The notes beneath the pieces are model-generated. The model was given only the letters and a program-made list of their open reading frames with translations. It was not told the origin of the DNA and searched no databases. The translations under genes were made by a program, and so were the position numbers. DNA of 64,000 bases from Pseudacidobacterium ailaaui (GTDB lineage: Bacteria; Acidobacteriota; Terriglobia; Terriglobales; Acidobacteriaceae). Positions 8,231-16,658 of this stretch are shown piece after piece. The stretch is from NCBI RefSeq assembly GCF_000688455.1, contig NZ_JIAL01000001.1, positions 310,001 through 374,000 on the forward strand, read 5' to 3'. Each line of letters begins with the position of its first letter. Positions within the stretch are counted from its first letter, which is position 1.

Positions 8231-9745
8231 ATGAGATTCCCTGCCATGGTCATTGTGGGACTAGCTGTCACCCTGTCTGCAGTTGCCCAGGGAGCTGAAC
8301 CTGTCATTCAAGTGATGGCAGCCAATGAAAAGCTTACGCTGTCTGTTCTTGAAAAATATGCTCCGATGGTGGAGACCTATCTTCAGATTGTATCCAAGTC
8401 CTCTGCTGCACCTATAGAAGACTATTACTATCTGCACAGGATAAATGTGGGTTCTGCCATCTCAGAGACCCAATACGATCCTGCCAGTCAACACATCCTG
8501 CCAGCCAGTGCTTTTCTGCTTCTGGTTCGCCACGCACCGGTGAAATTTCGCCCGTCGAGTTTTGTCTGTATGCTCTCACCAGACATCCACGGTCTGAATC
8601 CAGAAAAATATCGATTTGTCTATAGTCATAAGGAGTTTTTAGGCGAACTGCGGACGGTAGTGTACGATGTGCAGCCAAAACAACCAGGCTACTTTCGCGG
8701 AAGGATCTGGATCACAGAAGACGGACACCTTGTCCGTTTTATGGGCACATTTTCTACTGACGATGGTCCCAGACCGCCTTATGCACATTTCGATTCCTGG
8801 CGGGTATATGTACCTGCCGTGGGTTGGGTGCCAGCTACCACCTATATAGAAGAGCCTTTGCCAGAGGGTACCCTGCATGGACAAATTCGGATATGGGGCT
8901 ACGACATGAGTCGCCACGCAGCCAACTCTTCCGTTAGTATGCAGATCAATAATGCCATCGATCATACAGGTGCGGATGTCTCTCCAGGCCAAGCACTCGA
9001 CCAATGGCGAGAACTGGCGACACAAAATGTTTTGGAACGGTTGGAGACAGCAGGACTATTGGCCCCTCCCAGCGAGATCGACGCGATTTTGGATCAAATA
9101 ATTACAAATCTGCAGGTTTCCTCCGGAGTCGCATGGAAGGAGCCAATACATTGCCGAATACTTCTCACTGCGCCAATCACTGCCACCTCAATTGGCAACA
9201 CGATTCTGGTAAGTCGTGGTCTATTGGAGACCGTACCTGACGAGGGGGCTCTAGCGGCGGTACTCGCCAACGAGTTGGCGCAAATAGCGCAAGGAAAGCC
9301 AATGGATACCAGGTGGTCGTTCGCGGATCGGCTGATGTTCTCGGATCGTGTGATTTTCAGAAAACTATCATTCGCACATTCTCCCCGCGAGGCCGCCAGC
9401 TCGGCAGCGTTGGCTGCTGAACTGATGGATAAGAGTATCTATCACGGGACCTTTGCGCCAAGCGTGTATTACGAGCAGATGCGCCACCGGGCGAAGGGGC
9501 TGAAGAGCTTATTCCATCCACCCATCGGAGATTCCGTGCTTTCTACAAGCGGCGTGCAGCAGGCTGTGCCGAGGGAGGTGCAGCAGCGAGTCACTGCACG
9601 TCCGCTTGGTTCGAATATAGTCGTGGATACATGGAGCGGAGAAGTCCGCCTGCGCGTCACACGTGTGGAGATGGACTATCCATTTGCCGTGATGCCTATA
9701 TTTGAGTGGCTTCGTCCAGTGTCGAACATGGCTCAGAATCAATAA
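8231..9745 (+). CDS. Secreted M48-like protein with a degenerate zinc motif (pseudopeptidase)
   Basis: AAGGAGCG precedes ATG 8231. Residues 1-22 are a signal peptide. The N-terminal half (about 30-240) is a beta-rich domain of unknown role (LHRINVG, WRVYVPAVGWVPATTYIEEP). The C-terminal half has the M48 layout: ILVSRGLLETVPDEGALAAVLANELAQIAQG near residues 320-355. In active M48 enzymes the helix reads HELGH; here it is NELAQ, so both zinc histidines are gone, and the later ExxAD-like ligand is also not recognisable (PREAASSAALAAEL). I infer a non-catalytic scaffold or chaperone for the exported Ig chains upstream. Its end overlaps the convergent gene by seven bases. Confidence 0.75.
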   Translation: MRFPAMVIVGLAVTLSAVAQGAEPVIQVMAANEKLTLSVLEKYAPMVETYLQIVSKSSAAPIEDYYYLHRINVGSAISETQYDPASQHILPASAFLLLVRHAPVKFRPSSFVCMLSPDIHGLNPEKYRFVYSHKEFLGELRTVVYDVQPKQPGYFRGRIWITEDGHLVRFMGTFSTDDGPRPPYAHFDSWRVYVPAVGWVPATTYIEEPLPEGTLHGQIRIWGYDMSRHAANSSVSMQINNAIDHTGADVSPGQALDQWRELATQNVLERLETAGLLAPPSEIDAILDQIITNLQVSSGVAWKEPIHCRILLTAPITATSIGNTILVSRGLLETVPDEGALAAVLANELAQIAQGKPMDTRWSFADRLMFSDRVIFRKLSFAHSPREAASSAALAAELMDKSIYHGTFAPSVYYEQMRHRAKGLKSLFHPPIGDSVLSTSGVQQAVPREVQQRVTARPLGSNIVVDTWSGEVRLRVTRVEMDYPFAVMPIFEWLRPVSNMAQNQ

Positions 9746-10218
9746 TTGCTTGGGCCTTTACTCTGAACGATTGGATTGCGGAAGTTCTCAACCCATTTTC
9801 GCGCAGTCAGATCGACGATCTGTTCGTTCCTGCTGTGCAGCATGATATGCGCGAGTTCGTGCGCTACAATAAATTCCGGCGAAACACCTGTGTCGGGATG
9901 GATAAGTTTGCGGCCACGAAAAAGCGTGATGCGCCTATCGATTTCCGTCTCACCGTAGTGGGTCAGCCCATCTACGAGCCCCATTTTTTGCATCACTGCG
10001 TCCCAGGAATTGTCATCACAAACGATGACGAAGTGCCAGCCTGATTTTGGGTGGGGGTAGATGGCCGCCAAGTGTGCAAATAGCTGTGCCGCCTGCTGGC
10101 ATTCCTGGGGGACAGGTTCACCCGGCTTCAGAAAGAGAGAACTGGCGCTGATCTCGTTCTGCGCCACGGCGGAGAGGGAACACATGAACAGCAAAAGTGC
10201 AGTGCTGGATCGCAACAT
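9739..10218 (-). CDS. Small secreted HExxH metallopeptidase-like protein
   Basis: Residues 1-19 form a signal peptide (RSSTALLLFMCSLSAVAQ). The motif VAHELAHIMLHSRNE at about 118-132 is an intact HExxH zinc site on a predicted helix. At 159 residues it is a minimal peptidase-like domain, and no family was assigned. It is convergent with the degenerate M48-like gene, an interesting pairing of an intact and a dead HExxH protein, but independent transcription is likely. Confidence 0.65.
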   Translation of the reverse strand: MLRSSTALLLFMCSLSAVAQNEISASSLFLKPGEPVPQECQQAAQLFAHLAAIYPHPKSGWHFVIVCDDNSWDAVMQKMGLVDGLTHYGETEIDRRITLFRGRKLIHPDTGVSPEFIVAHELAHIMLHSRNEQIVDLTARKWVENFRNPIVQSKGPSNY

Positions 10219-10289
10219 AGACAGACCTTTCTGAGAAGGGACAAAGAGTTTGCGAGGACTCGCTACTCTGGCCTATCGGCACTAAGAGG

Positions 10290-10329
10290 TTTGCAAATAG
10301 AAGAAGGCCGGATCAGAACAGATCCGGCC
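10290..10329 (-). terminator. Rho-independent-type terminator
   Basis: GGCCGGATC (10306-10314) and GATCCGGCC (10321-10329) make a perfect 9-bp stem with a six-base loop. On the minus strand a T-rich tract (TTCTTCTATTT) follows. It fits the end of the 10346-10594 transcript. Confidence 0.65.
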
Positions 10330-10345
10330 AATGAGAGATTCGCTA

Positions 10346-10594
10346 TTATGCTGTCCGTTTCCGACGCTTTTGCTCCCAGTCGTCGGGCTCGCTATGTTTG
10401 ATCCGCCAGCCGCGCCGATACAGGGCACACCCACTCAGTCCGAAGGGTGCCCAGTCCCGCACATAAAGCGGAACGCAATCGAAGCGAAATCCCTGATAGA
10501 GATATCGGCGGAACTTGGGATAGTCTAGCACCAGTCTTGCTTCCCCACGTTCGCGGGCTTCTTCCAGCTGTTCAATGTTGACGACGGTTGCCAT
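10346..10594 (-). CDS. Hypothetical protein, 82 aa
   Basis: AAAGGAGG lies seven bases before ATG 10594, a strong ribosome binding site. The product has an acidic N terminus (IEQLEEARERGEAR) and a very basic tail (EQKRRKRTA), with no signal peptide or membrane segment. I do not recognise the family. It is the last gene before a terminator. Confidence 0.6.
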   Translation of the reverse strand: MATVVNIEQLEEARERGEARLVLDYPKFRRYLYQGFRFDCVPLYVRDWAPFGLSGCALYRRGWRIKHSEPDDWEQKRRKRTA

Positions 10595-10635
10595 AGAGAC
10601 CTCCTTTCTTGAGAAGAGACACAGCGATGAGTTCG

Positions 10636-11109
10636 CTAGGGGCGGGGAGGCATGGGCCTCACGGGTGTGCTGCGGCGTGGTTGTTGGGGCCGGTCAGTAG
10701 GCTCAAGCCCGATTGCTTTCATGACCCTGGTGACGAAAAGGTCCTGCTTGGTGGCCCACTGCCAATAACTGTCCTGTGTTTCGCCGGCAGCAATAGACCG
10801 CATCCAATCGGCTCGGGTGAAAAGCGGGTGTTCGCCATCGAGCCCAAAGCGGAGGATGGATTGGGTCACTGCTTCTGAGTGCGAGGCATTGCGCAGTGCC
10901 GATCGGTACCTGTATTCGCGGCTATCGAAGTTGGCGAAGGCCAGCAGCAGCGTGACAAGCAACGCGATCACGATGGTAGTTACATAGTGGAGAGGGACGC
11001 GCAAGGCCAGACTCTCCACTAAGAGCAGGACATTACTGATCGCGATGGCAAACATCGCGAGATTGTAATCTGGATACTCGTATCGCTTTAGTCTGGAATT
11101 GGCATCCAT
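10636..11109 (-). CDS. Hypothetical protein with two membrane segments
   Basis: The start is ATG 11109 (GGAAGGA upstream), overlapping the last codons of the preceding gene. Residues about 15-33 (NLAMFAIAISNVLLLVESLAL) and 37-55 (YVTTIVIALLVTLLLAFAN) are hydrophobic and probably form a helical hairpin. A cytoplasmic tail of about 100 residues ends in a Pro/Arg-rich stretch. No family recognised. Confidence 0.6.
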   Translation of the reverse strand: MDANSRLKRYEYPDYNLAMFAIAISNVLLLVESLALRVPLHYVTTIVIALLVTLLLAFANFDSREYRYRSALRNASHSEAVTQSILRFGLDGEHPLFTRADWMRSIAAGETQDSYWQWATKQDLFVTRVMKAIGLEPTDRPQQPRRSTPVRPMPPRP

Positions 11110-11294
11110 CCAATGATTCCTTCCCAGTCGTCTCTCAGCACATAGCGGTCTGAGCAAAAGTCGTAGATGCGGGGATTTCCATCCGCATCAATCTTTGCCA
11201 CGAACACGTGATTGGAGACGGTTTTGATCAAGATTCGTTGATTGGTCCCGAGGGGGGCCTCCGAAATGGGCAAGAAGAGGCTTGTTTTCTGCAT
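11088..11294 (-). CDS. Hypothetical protein, 68 aa
   Basis: ATG 11294 has GCGAGGA six bases upstream, better than the in-frame start at 11333. The text reads like a folded small protein (LIKTVSNHVFVAKIDADGNPRIYDF). It overlaps the end of the upstream gene by about 107 bases and the start of the downstream one by about 22, so the three are translationally coupled or one end has been frameshifted. Confidence 0.5.
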   Translation of the reverse strand: MQKTSLFLPISEAPLGTNQRILIKTVSNHVFVAKIDADGNPRIYDFCSDRYVLRDDWEGIIGWMPIPD

Positions 11295-11916
11295 TGGTAT
11301 CCTCGCTCGTGCATCCAGAACGGTGCTTTGCACGAAGTCTTAGATCTCCTATGTCCACTGCGATATTTGCCTGTTCCCAGGCAATCGGCCCGCACTGTGC
11401 GATGGCCGTGTTAAGCTCGCCGAGCGCCTGTTGCACTCCAGCGGGCAATTCATAATCGGGTCCAGCCACACCGAGTGTGAGGTCTTGAGCGTCCACTGGT
11501 TGCAAGTAAATTGGCTGGCAGAGGCAGAGCCGGATATGTTCATCATCCGGGTGCTCATTGATGTAGTCGAATACAGCATCCCCGAAGAAGTAGCGTCGAG
11601 TATCGTAAACGACAAGGGGAGAAGAGCCGTCCCACTTTACGACGGGAAACTTAGTAAAGGCGTCGGCCCGAATGGCGAGATGGGCGTTGCCGCGTCGACG
11701 TGCATGTTCTTCGAATTCGAACAAGACTACAGAGATCAGCGCGGGCAGGGACGCGACAATGACCCCGAGCCGTGACCCGGTGATTACGGCCAAAACCAAA
11801 AGAGTAAGAAAGAAAAAGGCGCGCTGCCGCCAGGTGTACGCAGCACGACTCAGAAGATAACCCATGGCCATAATCAGAAGTCCATAGGAATTCCAAACCA
11901 AGTGCGACACTGTCAT
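11188..11916 (-). CDS. Hypothetical membrane protein
   Basis: The frame is open to 12207, but the upstream stretch crosses hairpins and the reductase gene end, so I use ATG 11916 (MTVSHLVWNSYG). Two or three hydrophobic segments lie at about 8-60 (GLLIMAMGYLLS, AFFFLTLLVLAVITG, LGVIVASLPALISVVLF), followed by a soluble domain. The last 35 residues overlap the next gene in another frame and look less protein-like, so the true end may be earlier if a frameshift exists. No family recognised. Confidence 0.5.
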   Translation of the reverse strand: MTVSHLVWNSYGLLIMAMGYLLSRAAYTWRQRAFFFLTLLVLAVITGSRLGVIVASLPALISVVLFEFEEHARRRGNAHLAIRADAFTKFPVVKWDGSSPLVVYDTRRYFFGDAVFDYINEHPDDEHIRLCLCQPIYLQPVDAQDLTLGVAGPDYELPAGVQQALGELNTAIAQCGPIAWEQANIAVDIGDLRLRAKHRSGCTSEDTNAENKPLLAHFGGPPRDQSTNLDQNRLQSRVRGKD

Positions 11917-11984
11917 CTCTGCTGTCTCTGTACTAGGGTGTGTATCGGAAAGACCTGTAGGGCTCTTCACTCTTGCCGCGCGAA

Positions 11985-12019
11985 GAGAAAAAGAGCGGAG
12001 GTCCGAGGAACGGACCTCC
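11985..12019 (-). terminator. Rho-independent terminator after nrdJ
   Basis: GGAGGTCCG (11997-12005) and CGGACCTCC (12011-12019) form a perfect 9-bp stem, followed on the minus strand by CTCTTTTTCTCTT. It lies about 100 bases past the reductase stop. Confidence 0.75.
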
Positions 12020-12042
12020 GGGAGAGTAGTCATGTTCAGACG

Positions 12043-12129
12043 ACACACATGTACTGTGTGTATCGATGGCGCCGCCAAGTTGGCGCATCGATCCTGTTGC
12101 CGGCAATGCTCATGACCGGTCATGAGCAT
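12043..12129. other. Cluster of palindromes at the nrdJ 3' end
   Basis: Three inverted repeats are packed together: ACACACA-TGTAC-TGTGTGT (12043-12061); an imperfect hairpin of CGATGGCGCC and GGCGCATCG around 12063-12092; and a perfect 24-bp palindrome, two 12-base halves ATGCTCATGACC / GGTCATGAGCAT, at 12106-12129, which spans the reductase stop codon. They could be mRNA 3' structures or a protein-binding site. Confidence 0.7.
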
Positions 12130-15020
12130 CCACCGTTGGACGTGCCGCAGGAGGTGCAAGACCAGCACCTTCCTGTGGGACGCATGGCCCCACCGCAGGA
12201 CGAGCACAAGGGAGCATCAGCAAGGCCCGGTTCCTCCCGTCGAGTGGCCTTGGCCATGTCTGTGAGCGATTGCTCCTGTTCTACCGGCACGGGGGGAACA
12301 TAGGAGGGAACAATCATCCCGGCTCCAGTTTCGGCAGCCAGGGGGGCGTGATTGTTGAAGAGGGCAAGTTGCTTACCTTCGCCGAACCTGGACTGTAACC
12401 AACGCCCCAGGTAATCAGGGATGGATTTGGCAAACCCGAACTCCTCCGTGCCGGTCCAGCCGGAAGGCTCAAAGCTGGTGTTCACCATTTTGCTGGTGAG
12501 GGCTTTGAGCGGCACGCCGTGCTGCAACGCCAAGGAGAAGGCTGTGGCCCACATGTCCATCAATCCGGAGATCATGGATCCCTCCTTTGCCATGCGAATG
12601 AATAGCTCGCCTGGCTGTCCGTCGGGATACAGACCGACCGTGATGTAACCTTCATAGTTGCCGATTTTGAACTTATGCACGACTGCTGCGCGCTCATTTG
12701 GCAACCGGTGCCGATTGGCTAAAGGCGGCCCATTCAGCAACTCCTTTGATGGAGGTGCTTGTTCAACCTTCTTTTCCTCCTCTTTCCTCTCCTCTTTACT
12801 GGTAGACAGGACCTGCGTACCCTTGGAGCCATCGCGATAAATTGCGACGGCCTTGAGGCCCTGTTTCCAGGCATAGACATATGCCTTCTCAATGTCCTCA
12901 ACGGTTGCCGAGTTCGGCAAATTGACGGTTTTTGAGATTGCACCTGAGAGGAACGGCTGGACAGCAGCCATCATGTCGATGTGTCCCTTCCATGAAATGG
13001 AACGGGTGCCATTGGCAGGAGGGAAAGCACTATCGAAGATGGGCAAGTGCTCATGGCGCAGTCCGGGAGCATTTTCAATCGTGCTCGTGGACTCGATATG
13101 AGTGCAGATAGCGGTCACTTGCTCGGCGGTATATCCGAGCGCGTGGAGCGCCTGTGGCACGGACTGATTGATTAGGGTCATGAAGCCGCCGCCTACCAGC
13201 TTCTTGTAGACGACCAGCCCAATCATGGGCTCGATACCCGTGGTATCACAGTCCATCATGAAGCCGATGGTCCCGGTCGGCGCCAGAACTGTGACCTGGG
13301 CATTCCGGAAGCCTGCCCAGGAGAGTGCCGGGTTCGTCACCGCAGACCATACAGCCTCGGCGCGCCGCGTCAGCTGAGTATCGTGCTTTGCCCGCAGTTC
13401 TTGGGCAGCCTTAAGATGCATCGCGATCACTTCGCGGAACGGCTCTTCGTTTTCCGCGAATCCGGGGAATGCGCCGGTCGTGGCAAGTTTGCCGTGCGGA
13501 CCGGCCGGATCGATCGGCGGCAGACTCGCAGCCAGTTCTGCCGAGGTCTTGTATGCTTCGCCGCCCATGATCGCGGTCACAGCAGCTGCCACACTTCTTC
13601 CTTCTTCTGAGTCGTAGGGCAGGCCCATCCGGAGCAACAGAGTACCCAGATTGGCGTACCCAAGACCAAGCGGACGAAAGTCGTGGGAATTACGGGCGAT
13701 CTTTTCAGTGGGATATCCTGACAGGTCGACCAGGATATCTTGGGCAATGATCGCAATTCTGACGGCCGCTGCGAAGCGAACGGTGTCGAAAGATCCATCG
13801 CTCTGGAGGAACTTGACCAGATTCAGACTGCCCAGGTTGCAGGCACTGTCATCCAGGAACATGTATTCCGAGCATGGATTGGATGCGTTGATGCGTCCCG
13901 AGTTCTTCGAGGTGTGCCATTTGTTGATGGTGGTATCGAATTGGATGCCCGGGTCACCACAACGCCATGTCTCCTCTGCGATACGACGCAGAAGAGCACG
14001 GGCCTTCACGGTTTTGGTGACCGAACCGTCCCTCCGGGCGCGAAGTTCCCAGTCGAGATCATGTTCCACCGCGCGCATGAATTCATCCGTCACGCGGACC
14101 GAATGGTTCGCATTCTGAAAGAAGATAGAAGAATATGCCTCGCTGTCCGGTCCAGAGCCGTCATAGCCTTCTCGCATTAAGGCAAATGCCTTGGCTTCTT
14201 CCTTGCCCTTGGCTGCGATAAAGGCTTCGATGTCCGGATGGTCGGCATTGAGGATCACCATCTTTGCGGCCCTGCGTGTTTTCCCGCCAGACTTGATGAC
14301 TCCGGCGAAGGCATCGAATCCGCGCATGAAGCTCAGCGGGCCAGAGGCGGTGCCTCCTCCGGAGAGTGGCTCACCCTCGGCCCGGATCTGCGAAAGGTTA
14401 GACCCGCTCCCGGACCCATATTTGAAGAGTAAGCCTTCGGTCTTGGCGAGTTCTAAAATGTCCTCCATCGTATCGCCGACTGAGTTGATGAAGCAGGCGG
14501 AGCACTGTGGATTGCGATAGCCAGTGCCTTCGCGTACGACCTGACGGCCAGCTGTGTCCCAATGCCAGTTCGGAGTACGATTTTCCGGATCTCGCCGGTG
14601 GACGCCGACGTTAAACCATACGGGTGAGTTAAAAGCAAAGATTTGATGCACCAGCAGGTGCATGAGCTCTTCCTCGAAGGTCCCGGCATCCTGGTGCGAC
14701 TGAAAATACCCGTTCTGGATCCCATGCAGCGTGATGGTCTCCGCCACGCGAGAGATGAGTTCGCGAACACTATGCTCCCGCGTCTTTCCCGAGCCATGGA
14801 AGTATTTGCTTGCCACAATGGTAGCGGCAGTATCCGACCAGAACTCAGGGACTTCCACGCCTTTTTGCTCGAAAACCGTGCGGCCCTTGGAGTCGGTGAG
14901 GACCGTATCTAGTGTCCTCCATTGAATTTCATCGAAGGGATGGCGCCCTTCGACCGTAAAGGTGCGTCCGACATGGACGCCGCTTCTCGTGATTGTTTCC
15001 ATATGCACCTCAGCGCGCAT
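12120..15020 (-). CDS. nrdJ: Adenosylcobalamin-dependent (class II) ribonucleoside reductase
   Basis: This cytoplasmic enzyme reduces ribonucleotides to deoxyribonucleotides using a B12-derived thiyl radical. The NPCSE motif is at about 378-384 and a second cysteine lies 11 residues on (DSACNLGSLNL), the spacing of the class II radical and redox cysteines. A partner cysteine is in NPQCSACFINS near 170. The C terminus carries a zinc-ribbon-like CSSCGG...CWSCTSCG end, probably the swinging redox tail. GGAGG sits four bases before ATG 15020. TTGCCT and TATACC at 15077-15050, 16 bases apart, may be its promoter. I saw no cobalamin riboswitch in the short leader. Confidence 0.95.
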   Translation of the reverse strand: MRAEVHMETITRSGVHVGRTFTVEGRHPFDEIQWRTLDTVLTDSKGRTVFEQKGVEVPEFWSDTAATIVASKYFHGSGKTREHSVRELISRVAETITLHGIQNGYFQSHQDAGTFEEELMHLLVHQIFAFNSPVWFNVGVHRRDPENRTPNWHWDTAGRQVVREGTGYRNPQCSACFINSVGDTMEDILELAKTEGLLFKYGSGSGSNLSQIRAEGEPLSGGGTASGPLSFMRGFDAFAGVIKSGGKTRRAAKMVILNADHPDIEAFIAAKGKEEAKAFALMREGYDGSGPDSEAYSSIFFQNANHSVRVTDEFMRAVEHDLDWELRARRDGSVTKTVKARALLRRIAEETWRCGDPGIQFDTTINKWHTSKNSGRINASNPCSEYMFLDDSACNLGSLNLVKFLQSDGSFDTVRFAAAVRIAIIAQDILVDLSGYPTEKIARNSHDFRPLGLGYANLGTLLLRMGLPYDSEEGRSVAAAVTAIMGGEAYKTSAELAASLPPIDPAGPHGKLATTGAFPGFAENEEPFREVIAMHLKAAQELRAKHDTQLTRRAEAVWSAVTNPALSWAGFRNAQVTVLAPTGTIGFMMDCDTTGIEPMIGLVVYKKLVGGGFMTLINQSVPQALHALGYTAEQVTAICTHIESTSTIENAPGLRHEHLPIFDSAFPPANGTRSISWKGHIDMMAAVQPFLSGAISKTVNLPNSATVEDIEKAYVYAWKQGLKAVAIYRDGSKGTQVLSTSKEERKEEEKKVEQAPPSKELLNGPPLANRHRLPNERAAVVHKFKIGNYEGYITVGLYPDGQPGELFIRMAKEGSMISGLMDMWATAFSLALQHGVPLKALTSKMVNTSFEPSGWTGTEEFGFAKSIPDYLGRWLQSRFGEGKQLALFNNHAPLAAETGAGMIVPSYVPPVPVEQEQSLTDMAKATRREEPGLADAPLCSSCGGAMRPTGRCWSCTSCGTSNGGCS

Positions 15021-15128
15021 GGATCCTCCAAAGGATTCCGCTTGACATCGGTATAACGGGATCCTTACGGCAGGCAAAGATACACTGCGCGATTTTTTAG
15101 GAAGGTTTGCTCTGCAAATGATGTGTGC

Positions 15129-15434
15129 TCAGCGAGGCAGAGCGCTGCTAAGCCGAGTTACGGTCCAGTGATAACGTCCCGCGATCTGGATGGCATACTC
15201 ATCGGCTTCCGCGGAAAAGGCAAAATCTCCCACGCAAACCGCTGTACCATCCATGTGCCGGACATATACTGAGAAGAACTCAGGAGTGTCGTCGTTCACT
15301 GCGACATCCATTTCAGACAAGAAGGACACACCATGCACTTCAACGGATGAATAATCCGTTGGCTGGTGAATTACCTCTGAACAATAACCGCCAAAACAAG
15401 CAGTGTCCATCATCGGCAAATCTGATGTTGCCAT
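15129..15434 (-). CDS. Hypothetical protein, 101 aa
   Basis: GAGG lies seven bases before ATG 15434. No signal peptide or membrane segment. The middle (FFSVYVRHMDGTAVCVGDFA) looks like a small beta-rich fold. It is one of a run of short minus-strand accessory genes. Family not recognised. Confidence 0.55.
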   Translation of the reverse strand: MATSDLPMMDTACFGGYCSEVIHQPTDYSSVEVHGVSFLSEMDVAVNDDTPEFFSVYVRHMDGTAVCVGDFAFSAEADEYAIQIAGRYHWTVTRLSSALPR

Positions 15435-15457
15435 CTCAAAACCTCGATTGCCAGCGA

Positions 15458-15491
15458 CATGCTCTCAACGTGCTCGCAAGCTGAGAGCATG
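15458..15491. other. 10-bp perfect hairpin between genes
   Basis: CATGCTCTCA (15458-15467) and TGAGAGCATG (15482-15491) enclose a 14-base loop just past the stop of the 15496-15837 gene. There is no T-run, so termination is uncertain. Confidence 0.55.
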
Positions 15492-15495
15492 GGGA

Positions 15496-15837
15496 TTAAA
15501 ACGCCAGGAAAGGTTGCGTCGCCAGAGTGCGCACCATCTGGGCAAATTTTGCAGGATCGCGTCGGTGCTCGCTGCCGAGCTGGCGGTTGTAGCCAGACCG
15601 TTTGCCGTCCCATTGCCGAATGATGGTGTAGTCGCGTGCGACGATGGCCTCGACTACCGGCTTGCCGTCCTGGGTAATCTTTACCCAGGTTTCGCCCCAA
15701 ACGGCGATACCGCCAGCGCAGAAATGAGAACTGAACTGGAAACCAGGCAGCTGTTTGGCCGCCTCGCGAATGAATGCTTCGCAGGCACGCCTGTGAGACT
15801 TCTTCTTGTTGGAATCGTAACAATAGGTGATTTGCAT
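15496..15837 (-). CDS. Hypothetical protein, 113 aa
   Basis: I start at ATG 15837 (MQITYCYDSNKKK, GGAGA upstream). A basic N-terminal part (SNKKKSHRRACEAFIREAAK) leads into a beta-rich part (AVWGETWVKITQDGKPVVEAIVARDY). Soluble, no known motif. Upstream lies a half-copy of an IS605-type hairpin (15873-15904). Confidence 0.55.
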   Translation of the reverse strand: MQITYCYDSNKKKSHRRACEAFIREAAKQLPGFQFSSHFCAGGIAVWGETWVKITQDGKPVVEAIVARDYTIIRQWDGKRSGYNRQLGSEHRRDPAKFAQMVRTLATQPFLAF

Positions 15838-15872
15838 GTGTTTCTCCGGCATTTGTGACCCGGTGCGCGGCA

Positions 15873-15904
15873 AGCCCCGCCGTTCAGGCCGGGGAGGATG
15901 TCAA
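15873..15904 (-). repeat. IS605-type hairpin remnant
   Basis: On the minus strand TTGACATCCTCCCCGGCCTG (15904-15885) is the left arm of the hairpin that is complete at 59668-59703. The right arm here is altered (AACGGCGGGGCTTG). Such hairpins are common at ends of IS200/IS605-family elements, so this is probably a scar. Confidence 0.55.
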
Positions 15905-15918
15905 TGTAAGAAGTGAGA

Positions 15919-16248
15919 TCAGAAGGCTGCGTTCAAGGCCATCTGCAACTCAGCAAGAATGCGTTGCGGGTCTGGGAATTTCTCTTTCAGCTTGTGATAG
16001 GCTTCCAGTTCCGTTTTTCCCCACACATAGAGGCCGTGGGTGCTTTGCACGGCATCGTTGGCAGTGTGGATGTTTCGCTGCACAGCCCGCTCACAAAGAA
16101 AGGCAATGGTTCCCCGCTTGCCGCGGAAGGCGCCACCGACGCTGATATATTTTTCGGAATCATTTCGAAAGAAGATCTCGCGGCGCTTTTCACTGTGGAG
16201 GATGCCATCGGCATAGCGGTAACGAGTGGAAAGCCAACGTTTGTCCAT
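15919..16248 (-). CDS. Hypothetical protein, 109 aa
   Basis: Small soluble protein. The middle resembles a phage or plasmid type beta fold (SEKYISVGGAFRGKRGTIAFLCERA) and the end is a helix (LEAYHKLKEKFPDPQRILAELQMAL). No clear ribosome binding site before ATG 16248. Not recognised. Confidence 0.5.
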   Translation of the reverse strand: MDKRWLSTRYRYADGILHSEKRREIFFRNDSEKYISVGGAFRGKRGTIAFLCERAVQRNIHTANDAVQSTHGLYVWGKTELEAYHKLKEKFPDPQRILAELQMALNAAF

Positions 16249-16254
16249 ATTCGG

Positions 16255-16287
16255 TAAAAAGAAAAAGCCCGCTAGGGAAAGCGGGCT
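16255..16287 (-). terminator. Rho-independent terminator
   Basis: AGCCCGC (16266-16272) pairs with GCGGGCT (16281-16287); on the minus strand the stem is followed by TTTTTCTTTTT. It ends the transcript of the 16312-16557 gene. Confidence 0.9.
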
Positions 16288-16311
16288 GGAGGTAACACTT
16301 AAGGATTGAGT

Positions 16312-16557
16312 TTAGGAGACGCGCTTTTCCAGCGAATCGATGCGGCCCTTGATCTCGCCGGTCAAGCCGTGAAAGTATCGGAGCTCCGCATCCACAGCGT
16401 CGAAGCGGGCATTGATCTCATCCCTGAACTTGTCAAAGCGGGTATTGATCTCGGCTCGCAAGTCCTTTATATCGGCGCGGTTCAGTAGAATGCCGAACAG
16501 GATGACGAGAGTCGGAAGACCCACTGTGATGATATCGTGCATAGAGTCACTCACCAT
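16312..16557 (-). CDS. Small membrane-anchored coiled-coil protein
   Basis: One membrane helix (IITVGLPTLVILFGILLN) is followed by a heptad-rich coiled coil (IKDLRAEINTRFDKFRDEINARF) ending in SLEKRV. The start may be GTG/ATG at 16557 or ATG 16542, which has GGTGAG upstream. Many Acidobacteria encode similar short anchor-plus-coil proteins of unknown role. A strong terminator follows. Confidence 0.6.
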   Translation of the reverse strand: MVSDSMHDIITVGLPTLVILFGILLNRADIKDLRAEINTRFDKFRDEINARFDAVDAELRYFHGLTGEIKGRIDSLEKRVS

Positions 16558-16658
16558 TAGTATACCGTTTGTTAAAATCAACTACTCTTTATCATGGAAC
16601 TTCCACCAGTGTAACTGCTGATCGTATCTCCACCGGTGTTCCAAATTATGGAACTCCA

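Noticed and set aside
11917-12207. N-terminal extension of the membrane protein that ends at 11188
   Set aside because: It crosses the nrdJ stop, three palindromes and a terminator, so translation there is unlikely.
15021-15128. Cobalamin riboswitch before nrdJ
   Set aside because: The leader is only about 100 bases long and I saw no B12-box-like sequence.
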